From: Agelas oroides
Taxonomy: Eukaryota > Porifera > Demospongiae > Agelasida > Agelasidae
DNA length: 64,000 nt
Reading direction: 5' to 3'
Assembly (NCBI GenBank): GCA_949130485.1
Contig: OX422184.1
Span: forward strand, 9,588,996-9,652,995
Positions 45,791-55,793 of the stretch are shown here, one piece after another. The position numbers and the translations under genes are program-made. Under the pieces are notes generated by a model. It had not been told where the DNA came from, searched no databases, and saw nothing but the letters and a program-made list of their open reading frames with translations. Position 1 is the first letter of the stretch. Each line of letters begins with the position of its first letter.

Positions 45791-46390
45791 ATATGGAGGG
45801 TACAGCAGCTTTATAGTCTATAGTGGACTGTATATGTGAGTTGATTTTCTAATTATCCGGACCAGCAATATCCTACAGGTCTGGAAGTTGTGCCATTTCA
45901 CCTGTGTGCATTAGCAGAATAATCTCTATGCATGTCATTAACAGCTAGGGTATCAACTTTTAAGCTAACTAATAATATACATACAAGACCAAGGGATCCC
46001 CATCCCCCAAGATGTGCCAAAGATGACGGATATATTCAAGTTATGTGAACCCTTTCTAAGATTTGTTTTGATGGAAGTGTGATGATGGAAGATCAGGATC
46101 CTTACGATCCCATGGGTCCTCTGTACCTCTTGGGTGCTAGTTAAATTTATCACTAACTGCTAGTAAGAATTTCATGTACAGTATATGTACAATGTATGTA
46201 GCCATTATAACCTAAATTTATCAAACAAGAGCATGGGCATGCACATGCAGTATTTACCAGTCAAGACGAGTAGTTTTCATCACGCTAAGGTCTGGAGTCC
46301 GAAAATGCGGTGGAACGCTCGAACAGATTGTCCTGTGCGTTGTTTTGGCAGTTGGGCCCCTCCCCTCCTACGTCCACCTGACGTCATTCA
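45791..46390. other. no gene seen
   Basis: AT-rich, without supported frames. Confidence 0.4.
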
Positions 46391-46567
46391 CTAGCCTAGT
46401 TCTCCTCCAACATGCATGCTGAGTGTGGCCTGGTTCTCCTCCAACATGCATGCTGAGTTGTAGCCTGGTTCTCCTCCCACATTCATGCTGAGTGTAGCCT
46501 GGTTCTCCCACATGCATGCTGAGTGTGGCCTGGTTCTCCTCCCACATGCATGCTGAGTGTGGCCTGG
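46391..46567 (+). repeat. 34-bp minisatellite, five copies
   Basis: Units of the form AGCCTGGTTCTCCTCCAACA plus TGCATGCTGAGT, one of them shortened by three bases, end in a partial sixth copy. Confidence 0.95.
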
Positions 46568-47218
46568 CGTGATGAATGCTCCCAGGCCTTCCCCATTTTT
46601 CGCCAGTCTTGCGCTCCTATGTATTATTGTGAAAGCAAACGGAAGGTAAAACAGGGGGGTCCTGGGAACAAGGCTAAACGAAGACCTGCAAGGCGTAGAT
46701 GAGTGTACATATTACCTCAACTTTTCATATACACTGTACAGGAAACACCAAACAGCCAGTTCAGACTGTTCCTCTCGGTAACGCCGTGCATGCCCCATAT
46801 AAGTTTAGAATCTATTAACTATAACCCTTCCCCCGCCCTGTTTAGCCCCACACCCACCCCAAGTCCAGCCCATGTCCCTACCCCTAACTTCTCCCCCCTC
46901 CCCCCCCCCCCCCCCCCCCCCCCCAACTTAGCCCCACCAATAGTCTAACCTCTTTCAGGTTGAAATTTCACTTTTGGTCCAGTGTATGCACATCGTAGCT
47001 CTCATTTTGTTAACGCAAGGCTTGCATAACTATGTAGGACACACAGATGTAGGATAGGTTGTGGATACATGAAGTTTCCTACATGTCATGCACTGTAGTT
47101 GGCATTCCAAATTTTAGGGCCATTTGTTGTAATGTCACGTATTTTCATGTGTTCAAGATTGTTGTTTTAATACCTGTGACAAAACAATAACCATACTCAA
47201 TTCAAGATTTCAGGGGGA
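46568..47218. other. no gene seen; poly(C) run
   Basis: 46900-46924 is a run of 25 C inside a CCCCA-rich stretch. The proline-rich frame 46703-46948 is produced by this composition and is not a gene. Confidence 0.6.
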
Positions 47219-47500
47219 GGGGGGGGGGGGGACAGACAGTTCTGGACCTTCGATTGCGATTCTCATGAAATGAGACATTAGCATCATTAAGTCTATTACA
47301 AAGTCTGGTCTTAATTTGCTTCATGTGGCTGAACGATTTCTCAACTGAAGCTGTTCCTACAGGAGGATGTTAAGTAGCTTGAACTACTTTGCAGCTAAAA
47401 GTTATGCAGGGTCCTAACAACAGTGGATCCATTTTCCCAACAGTCAGCACATTCAGAAAAAGTGTTTAGCATAACCTCTTCAGCTGAACAGATCCATCAT
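47219..47500 (-). mobile_element. hAT-like transposase C-terminal relic
   Basis: On the minus strand from about 47362: VGTASVEKSFSHMKQIKTRL, then after a one-base frame change HFMRIAIEGPELSV. This matches the C-terminal dimerisation region of hAT-type proteins ('sveRsFS.mk.iKtrLRn.l', 'lmrIaieGpel'). It ends at a 13-G run (47219-47231). The upstream protein is present only as unconvincing scraps to about 47500. Confidence 0.6.
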
Positions 47501-49445
47501 CTTCCAGAGTGAGCACATTAGGTCATGAGCAGTTACACTGGTAGAGAGGTGAAAGTTAGCACCCCCAAACTAAAAAACTTGTCTACGGCCCTGGATCTAC
47601 CTGGATCTCCTAAAGAGAGAGATGGAAGAGATAAGTGGTTGATCATTAGAACTCAGTTGATAAGGTGTCATCAAAGAAAAAAACATCTTTGATGACCCTG
47701 TATTGTATTTAAGGAGTAGTAGATCTCCGGAAAGATTCCTGTGTAAGCTCCAGATGCCTCCTCCACTTCTTTATTACCATAATCTGGTAAAGCTGCTTCT
47801 TCCGAAGGAAGAGATGCTCAATTGAAAACAGAGGAGGATACAAGGATATCTACACCTCCACCAGAGAATAGGTTGCGGATGTTGTGTAGTAAAGCATGCC
47901 ATCCCATGCTCTGATAATGATGTGTCTGTGTGAGTGAAGACACAGTTACCAGAAACCTCTTGGAGGGAAAGCTGGAGGGCAAGCAGTTGTGTAAACAAAC
48001 CAGACTACTTACACAATGCAGGTGGTGTATGGAGAGTGTTTTATTCTATGACTTAATAAAATGAACAAGATACTGATGGTACATTGCATCTCTCTTTGCC
48101 AGTTGACCACCGGCAGGTTGAAACACGACTCCCTATACAGGTAAGAGGGAATGTGCATTATGTATCACCATCAACAGACAAATACACTGCAGACATTGTA
48201 TGGTCCCTACTGACGGAAAGGTATCCTTCCAGGACATCATGCATTATGTCCGGTGAGAGGCCACTGGAGCACTGACTTCACATGAGAGCAGTGGTCTGGC
48301 TCAAAGCGGTAAGGTTCGACATCAAAGGAGAACTACTACACCCCACACTCCACAGAGTGATATAAGTGAGTACTACGTATCACTCCACAAGGGTCAATTA
48401 TATCAACATCTGCTACTCGCTTGCAATTGTCATAGGTGTGGATGAAGACGTGACACCAGAATTAGATGAGAGCTGTTTGTCAATCCACAAAACAAGGTGG
48501 TGCTTGGGACCAAGTCTACTCAAGTGGTTGAATATGATGCCCATTTTTCACTGGTGGGTGATCAAGGTCACAGGGCTTGCTGTGTGCAGATCTAGGGCTT
48601 TAATTGCAACCTTTGAGCTGGTCCACATGGAATACTTGATTATATTACACAGAAAATGAGTTAGATACTGGTGACAAATAGGAGCATTATGCACATTTCT
48701 ATGAGTCAGTATCTGTTGGGAGAAGATGGTCATGGCAGGGATCAGCTGCTTCTGTGTGCTACCATTTGGGCACAGCAATTAGCAGTTAGCGACAGTATGG
48801 CCGCATGTGAAGATCAAGTAGTGCCTCCAATACTAGTTCAAGAGAGTAAATACCCTCCAAACTGGAAGCCACAGGTCAGAATGATAAAGACCTTTTCTGT
48901 AGCTCGTAACACATCAGAGTGGAACGGGTTGGAGCAGAGAATAAGGGCACTCTTGGTCCTACCTTCCTACAGGATGCGGCAGGGTGGGTGATAAGGACTA
49001 CAGGACTTTGTTCACCTTCACCGTATTTTCATTTACTGTTATGCCCTTTGTACTGTGTATTTATAACTAGTTGCTCAGTTGCAAAGCATTGTGTACCACA
49101 GGTGTTTGTATTTTTGTACAACTGGGTTTTGTATTTTGAACACTTAATATTCTGCGAAGTATGAACCTATTTGTATCTACTGTGGACAACCTGAACCTTT
49201 CAAGACTGATAAAGGGCACCCCAGAACGACAGCAAATTTTTCTGTGTGGGTTGCGACTGTCCTTGCGAAGTCAGTTAACAATGGTTGTGCCTTCAACTAC
49301 GTCTGGTTGTATAACTCGTACTCAAGCCTGCGCCAAATAAAGAGGTCATTCATCAGGTTGGTAGTGCCACCCGCGTGTACCACAGCTTTCTCGCACAGTT
49401 TGCACAACGTGGCTTTCTTGCCTTTTTGCTACCTCTGAGCGTGCT
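47501..49445. other. no gene assigned
   Basis: Several 60-110-codon frames (for example 48366-48659 and 48671-48991 on the plus strand) are unrecognised and mutually unconnected by splice signals I could phase. Confidence 0.3.
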
Positions 49446-49545
49446 AAGATGCTGAGCAGGCTGTTGCTGAATTTATAGCTAAGGACCTACGCCCAATCGC
49501 AGTTGTGGATGCCGTGGCTGATGTGCTCATGGTCATGCACACCAG
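49446..49545 (+). mobile_element. hAT-like transposase N-terminal scrap
   Basis: EQAVAEFIAKDLRPIAVVDA lies just before GTAAGT at about 49549. This resembles the 'ia.di.P.svVe..gF' segment between the BED zinc finger and catalytic core of hAT proteins. Nothing else of the protein was found nearby, except a possible TDNGSN motif at about 49650. Confidence 0.35.
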
Positions 49546-50342
49546 GTAAGTGTCGTGTCAGCAAGTTTGTGATACATCTCAAACTCCGATTGTTACACAA
49601 TGGCAAGTAAGTGAAATGCATCCATTACCAGCGCAGGAAGTCCAACTGATAATGGAAGTAATATTGTCACTATTACTTCGAAAACAAAAAAAGTGGCAAT
49701 AAATCTTGCAACATTTGCAAGGAAGAGGTATTGCAATATATCAAGATCCATTGTCTCACAATTTGACGTCATTGTGCTAGCACTGTTGATAGCTGACTCA
49801 CTTTCAGTGCTGCCTGGACTGAGAGATTAAAGGTATTGCCAGCACATGGAATACAGAGCTTATCAAGCTCTTCTTCACTGGAAGATGACTTGGTTGACTT
49901 TACGTCGAAAGCAGATACCTCTTCTGGACCTGGGCTTTCGCAGATCCTTTAGGTTTTTACAATCTGATGCAGTTGCTTCAAATGTCTCATCTCTACCTTG
50001 TCTGATCGAGATTTACGGTTGACATTACCCTTTCAACAGGGTTTCACCAACTGTTGCAGAGTGCTATCCTGGTTCCAAGTAATAGTCACAATCTAGTGAG
50101 AGAGACATTCTGCTTTGTGGCACTTATAGCTGCACTGTTTGGAAATGAACTTCTGCTGTTCTGCTACCACAGCTTCAGAACCTCTAAATGATGATGCAAT
50201 CCCTAACACTATAGAATGCAACAAGTGTACAATGGTTCATAAGGATGCAAGGGCTACTTGAGTTAAGTAGTGGACTAGAGGTTACTTACAAGAGGTGCAT
50301 AGGTTAAGTGGGAGACAAAGAGCCAATTAGGGTATCATTAGT
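49546..50342. other. no gene assigned
   Basis: No convincing frame apart from the weak hAT-like scrap noted at its left edge. Confidence 0.35.
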
Positions 50343-50570
50343 GTGCAAAGGGGGGCTTCAGGTCACACACCTGTGTGTCTATTTCCTACAAGAAAAGCCT
50401 GTAACGATTTTAACACGCAGATGCTAAGCTATCTCCCTTCTGACGTACACGAGTTGGTGTGTACTGATGAAGTGGATGAAACTGCAGGTACACGTAAGTG
50501 GAATAAGAAACCAGCTGATCAGTTAGAAAAGCTAAACAATGACTGTTATCATGCACAGGAGAAATTTCTG
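50343..50570 (+). mobile_element. Helitron PIF1-like helicase fragment
   Basis: The frame GHTPVCLFPTRKACNDFNTQ, MLSYLPSDVHELVCTDEVDE and KPADQLEKLNNDC matches the C-terminal part of the PIF1-type helicase carried by Helitrons. The frame loses resemblance after about 50560. No Rep domain or Helitron 3' hairpin was seen. Confidence 0.65.
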
Positions 50571-50851
50571 CTACTCTGTTACCTCAGTAGCAGATTTTTT
50601 TTTTACTCATCAGGGAAATATCCTGCTATTCCGCTACTCCGCTCTCACTTAAACATTTTTGTCTATCTACCAATGTAGTTTATTGCAAATTATAAAATCC
50701 TGTGTACAGAGCACCTTTCAAGGTCCAGGTGATGACTGCTACCAGGTTACCAACCAAAAGCAGTCCTAGTTCAAAACCACTGTAAGTGCTGCAGTTACAT
50801 ATACCGTGTGGATCATGGCTCAGTTATATATAACATGCCGTTCATCAGACT

Positions 50852-51190
50852 TTGCAAGAGTTTATTTGTGCATGTTTACACGCTTTCTCCACAGCTGCTG
50901 AATTACATCAGCTACCCTTGTGGTACCAGGATCCAACGGAGGTATTTCCATTGACTCAAAATTTCCCACATCAACAGTCATGGTTCTGCGCATGTGTGGA
51001 TAATCAGTCAGCCAATGATACACAAAGCTATACCATTATTTTAACATTCTTGTATATGTGCATGCACCAGCTCTCCACTGATGACCTCATAAGCAGCCTA
51101 GGAACAATGTCATTTAAAATCGTGGAGTCTCATCAAGAAGGTATTGCAAACTGGGAAAACCTAATTTATAAACTTGAAGTGCATGCTTAA
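50852..51190 (+). CDS. unassigned open frame
   Basis: A 112-codon frame (MQEFICACLHAFSTAAELHQ, LPLWYQDPTEVFPLTQNFPH, ending YKLEVHA) with plausible protein composition. A splice acceptor-like CTTTCTCCACAG at about 50882-50893 could start an internal exon. No domain recognised. It may belong with the exons at 51572-51906. Confidence 0.25.
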   Translation: MQEFICACLHAFSTAAELHQLPLWYQDPTEVFPLTQNFPHQQSWFCACVDNQSANDTQSYTIILTFLYMCMHQLSTDDLISSLGTMSFKIVESHQEGIANWENLIYKLEVHA

Positions 51191-51571
51191 TCTATATCAC
51201 TTCTTAATACTATATTAGGAGTTGAAGGCAAACAAGCACCTGCCGCAAAAGACAAAATGGTTATAACTTGTGCAACACTCTCAGGTAATGAACCCCAAGA
51301 CCAAGACAGGTGGAGCCACCGTTTCAGGGGTACGCAGTGAAAAACCTACACCTTTTATGGTATGATCAGGCATGATCATGCATATGTTACAAGGACTGAT
51401 TATGAATTTTTAAAAATATTGCATGTATTCGTGCAGCAAAGATGTCTATAAACAGTCATTTTCAGAAATTGTTACAAAAGTCCGTGAGTATACATATTTC
51501 TGGCAACTCTTCATCAACCTGTGTAAAGATAAATAAAAAGAGCTTTTCATTATAGATGTATTACTTAACAG

Positions 51572-51906
51572 GTGCTTGGAATCACACCATATGCCAGCCA
51601 TCTGAAGCTGCCCACCCGTGAACTGGCAAAGGCGATAATAAGAAGTATGCGAGGACCATCAGACTACCTAATTGAGCACAAATACAACAGAAACCTGGCA
51701 CTTTTGGTTAGCAGCCACATTCATCCACAAGTTTTATATCCATGCAGGAACACTTTACTGTGTATATCCACCTTACACTTACATGTATTATGCAGAGAAA
51801 ATTTGTGAGGGAGAGTTCTTCTGCCACTCAGAGGGGGGAACTTCATAAACTCTTCAAAAACTGGGTATCCTCAACTTATCCACCAGAAGGTGTTCGAACT
51901 TACTGA
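51572..51906 (+). CDS. two exons of an unknown gene, paralogous to 53.6 kb
   Basis: Exon 51572-51716 (VLGITPYASHLKLPTRELAK, YNRNLALL) joins in phase through a GT-AG intron to 51796-51906 (RKFVRESSSATQRGELHKLF, stop TGA). In another frame the tail reads ELTDLQWEDVMAEDAS, which parallels DELSAEEWDEVLAEDI in the second copy, so a frameshift probably separates the present stop from the original end. Family unknown. Confidence 0.4.
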
Positions 51907-52524
51907 CCTGCAGTGGGAAGATGTCATGGCTGAGGATGCCTCAGTGAGGTAACCATGACATTGTGGTAATATGGTACATATTCAAATGATTACCTATAGT
52001 CTTGTACCTGAATCTTTTATGTATGTTTGTCACTTTTAATGGGTGGAGGTGATAATGAAGGAGTTGTTAGAGTAAAGTTAAAATAACCATAGATAGTGGA
52101 GTGGGATCAGAGGAGGTAGTTAACCTTTGTCTATTAAAATACCTGGGGTCATCACTAATTGATTTCCATATCTCAACTGACAAACTCTCTTACATTAAGT
52201 GATAAAATACAAGTATGGTACAGATATGTTATACGGGTCGGTAACAGATGTGTTGTCATACATACTGTATATAGACTGTATTTACAAGTCTGTACGGTGA
52301 TGTAAAATACAGGTGTTGTAGAGTTAGTAATATTTTCCTGCACATGTTGCATACAGACTGTATTTACAGACCTGAATTATGTGGTACAGAATGCATCTGC
52401 TGCACAGATCCGTATATACAACATGTATGCAACTTGTATTTTTCCAGGTCTGTAACGAACAGTATACGTGTCTGTAACAGGATGTTGACGCCCACATCCT
52501 GTTACAGACCCGTGGATATTTTGC
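51907..52524. other. no gene seen
   Basis: Non-coding. It contains several TGTATTTACA/TCTGTA-type short repeats and inverse TGTAACAGGATG/CATCCTGTTACAGA at about 52473-52510. Confidence 0.4.
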
Positions 52525-53250
52525 TGTGTAGTATAGTACTCACCGCGAAAAAGTCGTCAGAGCACAGACCCGAGTGTCCAGCAAAAGTCTTCAGTACAGA
52601 AATGCCTACCGCCGAACAAACCTCCCAGACGCACGGAACGACAGCAAGTCAGTGAGAGACGGTACGTTGGTTCACCCATCCCCCTAGTTAGTGTTATGAT
52701 AACTCCACCCATTTAGCTCCACCCCCAATTTGCTTACTAATTAGAACACACCCACTCATTACCGAGCGCTCAACAGTCAGGGCCCTCCGACTAGACAGCG
52801 CTCCTCCAGACTGAAAGCTGCCTAAAAAGCCAGAAATGGAGTCCATACAAGGTGAAAGCACCGTTTTCTACGCTCGTTTGGACAAGAAAGCAGAAGAATG
52901 GGCCATCCAGTGCTGACCAAGCCCTTTCTATAGCCAGCTGCAACAGCCGCCATGCTCTGTCAGTCAGAGCGGTGCACCCACCCACCTCCCCCTGTCCCAC
53001 CCTTTCTGCTAGTGCAGAACCTATCTTCAAAACGGATTGCGCCAACTGATAACATGCGGCCGAATTTCGATGACGCGTATAGGCGTCAATCGCTGTTAAA
53101 CGGTTAAGCCAAAAATGCCCCATCCATTTAAGCCATAAATGCCCTATCCCCATCTCCCTTTATGTTTTAACTTCACACTTTATGTATGTGTGAAATTTCG
53201 AACATCGATGTGCCAGCGGTGTTGGTGCTCCCCCACTCGACACACAACTT
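52525..53250 (+). repeat. dispersed repeat family C, longest copy
   Basis: 52527-52740 matches 34020-34250, 52745-53060 matches 3236-3700, and the stretch near 53225 (GCTCCCCCAC) matches about 35495. The three loci together suggest one repeat of at least 700 bp. Overlapping frames inside are not counted as genes. Confidence 0.75.
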
Positions 53251-53482
53251 CAGTGCAGTGATTCTTCTGGAAACTCTTGACACATGGCTTGAATGAAAGC
53301 AATTACACTACCTTTGATTCTAGAAAGCATTCTGATGAAGACTGAACTATGTTTTAACTGTAACTGATTGTGTTCACTTGTCATATTGAGTTAGAATTAA
53401 GCTGTTGATTAACACAAAAGTTCAGACATGCATACACACTAAAAAGTTCAGCACAAACTACTAAAAGTAGTCAGTCAAACAA

Positions 53483-55178
53483 CTAAAGATCTTCAAACTG
53501 ATATGTTTGTGGGTTCACATTGTGCTCAAGTTCACCACCACTTGCACCTCCTTCGTACCCTTCGGGGCTGTTTGTGGAGTACTGTGGGTCCACTGCTGGT
53601 TGCTGTGGAAAGGAGTTTTGGATACATGTTATAATCGTGCTCCTTATGCTTGCCATCTCCCAACCCACCAACTAGCAAGGGCTATGATAGAAAACTGACA
53701 TTCCATTTTCTCTTCATCCTGTAGAGACGATACGTTCGATACAACCCCGGTTGCGGCCAAACAAAGAATTTCCATGGCCAGTACAAGGCTTCACTAACTA
53801 CACTGTATAAAGACGAACTGTCAGCTGAAGAGTGGGATGAAGTACTCGCAGAAGACATTCTCCAATGGCTTTGCTCCTAGTACCTACAGTGTATAGGATG
53901 ATGTGGATGTGTAAATTAACTGCTAACACAGAAGAATACCTTTCAAAGGTGCTGACATAGTTAACGACTAACATTGAGTGTATTGAGCATCTTTTGTGTT
54001 AATCACTTGAAAGGGTAGACATTTACATTTTTGTGCAATATAGCACCACTTGTAGCACACATGCAGTGATTGCTATCTCAATTAAATTGGGGCCAGAAGT
54101 ACACTTGATAAGTGAGACTGAGCTTTCTGTCCTCTGCTGGTGGGTAGCGAGACAAGGAGGAGCAGAAGAGATTTGCCATCTCCTTCCTTAGTGGAAGCTA
54201 TAAATCCAGAAATGAAGCTAGGGTGAATATTTTTCATTGATAAATTACACACATCATCATTCACCTCATATCCTGAGCCCTTCAAGGTGAAGGATTTTTT
54301 CTGTCCTTCCCGTATGAGCTCTTCCAGCTCTTTGATTGCTTTGGCAATTGTTGTTTGTTCTTTCCTTATGGTGCTGTTTGAAGCCTCCACTTTCTTTACT
54401 GCCTGCAAACACTCCCTTTGCATGGACACAAGCAGACTGATGTCGGAGAGTCCTGATGAAGAATCCAACTGTTAACAACCTGCAATGTCTTTGTATGCAC
54501 AGCTATTTCACCTGTAGGATTCTGCTGAGATGTTGAGCTTGAATTATGGACGGATTGCTCTAAAAAGATTAAAAGTTGTCCTCAGTTAAGTATATATCAT
54601 GCAAATAGAACATATATACCATCATGTTGTAACATACAAACCTTGTGATTGGAATGTGGCCCGTGTTGGTTGGCCCGTAGGCGGAGTAGGTCGGTTGGCT
54701 CCTTTTTATTTGTAAAAGGTTTTACATAGCCTGAGTAGCCTCTACCTCAGCACTTTGGCAAAGTACTCAGTCGTGTGCATCCAGTGGCAACTACTCCTGA
54801 TTTGAAGCTTTAAATGAAAGCTGCATGCTCTCATGCAGTCAGACTCGGTTGACCAGAACAAATCATCACCAGTGAAACCATCACAAGAGGTAGTTTGGGC
54901 TTCCATTGTACTATAAATAATTGCTGGTAGCTAATATAATTGTACATAAAGTAGAATGGTACTTAGATAATATGTACTATTAAGTGTTTTTACACACAAA
55001 CTGTAATGTTGGTTGCCTCACGGATTTGCATGAGTGGGGCTGGATGAAATGCAGAACCAGTAGTGCGGCCGCGAGTTGTTGCAGTTCTGTTTGCATTTCC
55101 ACCTCGACCTCGTGCAGATACTCCAGGAAGAAGAGTTGCGCCAAACCCTTGGGAGTCGCCTGAACGTGAACATGACAT
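53483..55178 (-). CDS. multi-exon gene with coiled-coil segment (unknown)
   Basis: Tentative exons on the minus strand: 55178-55022 (SCSRSGDSQGFGATLLPGVS, rich in Arg/Gly), 54701-54642 (NRPTPPTGQPTRATFQSQ), 54559-54512 (EQSVHNSSSTSQQNPT), 54468-54265 (LDSSSGLSDISLLVSMQREC, then an amphipathic helix with IAKAIKELEELIREGQKK) and 53603-53483 (QPAVDPQYSTNSPEGYEGG ... TYQFEDL, stop). The first three exons and the last two join in phase with GT-AG ends. The exon 3-4 junction does not phase in my reading, so a small exon may be missing. Family unknown; a low-complexity protein with a coiled coil. Its start codon is 59 bp from the BEL/Pao insertion. Confidence 0.4.
53636..53879 (+). pseudogene. second copy of the unknown 51.6-kb exons
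   Basis: APYACHLPTHQLARAMIEN (about 53641-53697) parallels TPYASHLKLPTRELAKAII. After an AG at 53723, RRYVRYNPGCGQTKNFHGQY and DELSAEEWDEVLAEDILQWL run to TAG at 53877-53879, paralleling the second exon. The first exon runs into a stop without a clear donor site, so this copy looks decayed. Confidence 0.35.
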
Positions 55179-55236
55179 TTTCGATCGATCCCTCACGCCG
55201 GGCTATAGCGCTCCGCGTGAATAAGTTCAATCACGT

Positions 55237-55658
55237 TGTTAGTTGCTGGGACTTTGACTCTATGTAATGTGATTTTTTTTGAGCTAGCCTAATTCACTCT
55301 ATTATGTCATGTATGTGTAACTCAATAGGTTTGTCACTTGTTAGGCTTTTACCTTAATCTTTAAGTGTTAACTTGTGACTGGTAGCCTCACTATTGTTGT
55401 TAAAGTGACCTCTCTTTGTTCTGTTGTGCGCTACTAGGCCCCTTTTTCCTCACTTAACCTGTTGTTTTTCTTGCATCTCTCAGTCTTGTCACTACTTGTA
55501 TCTCGCTCACTTGCTGTTTGATCGTTATTAAATTTTTGAGTTATACTCTTAGTCAATTGGTCGTACGGTGCAGCGCTGCTCGAGTGCTTACGTTAGCCTG
55601 AGTTTTGTCTAGCCTGTCTAGATACTGCGTTTTGTTCCAAGAAGGCTCAACATATACA
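55237..55658 (+). repeat. BEL/Pao 5' LTR
   Basis: 422 bp, starting TGTTAGTTGCTGGG and ending CATATACA. It differs from the 3' LTR only at an ACCT/ACCG, a GACCTC/GACCTT and a GCTGCT/GCTACT position. Confidence 0.97.
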
Positions 55659-55661
55659 TTT

Positions 55662-55679
55662 TGGTCCTTCGAGCCGGAT
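55662..55679 (+). promoter_or_regulatory. primer binding site, tRNA-Tyr
   Basis: TGGTCCTTCGAGCCGGAT lies three bases after the LTR. It is complementary to the 3' end of animal tRNA-Tyr (acceptor CCTTCGA...TCGAAGG plus CCA). Confidence 0.85.
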
Positions 55680-55793
55680 ACGGCAAACGTATCAGCAATT
55701 GTCTATTGGTCTTCGTTGGAACTACGTCTCATACTCATTCGTCATACTGGCCGTCTGCCGGCATAACCACTCAACTGATCCTTCACCTCGAAA

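Noticed and set aside
46703..46948. Proline-rich 81-codon frame
   Set aside because: It is generated by the CCCCA-rich and poly(C) stretch.
53101..53225. Extension of the 120-codon minus frame 52791-53153 as a gene
   Set aside because: It lies in repeat family C and is not preserved in the other copies.
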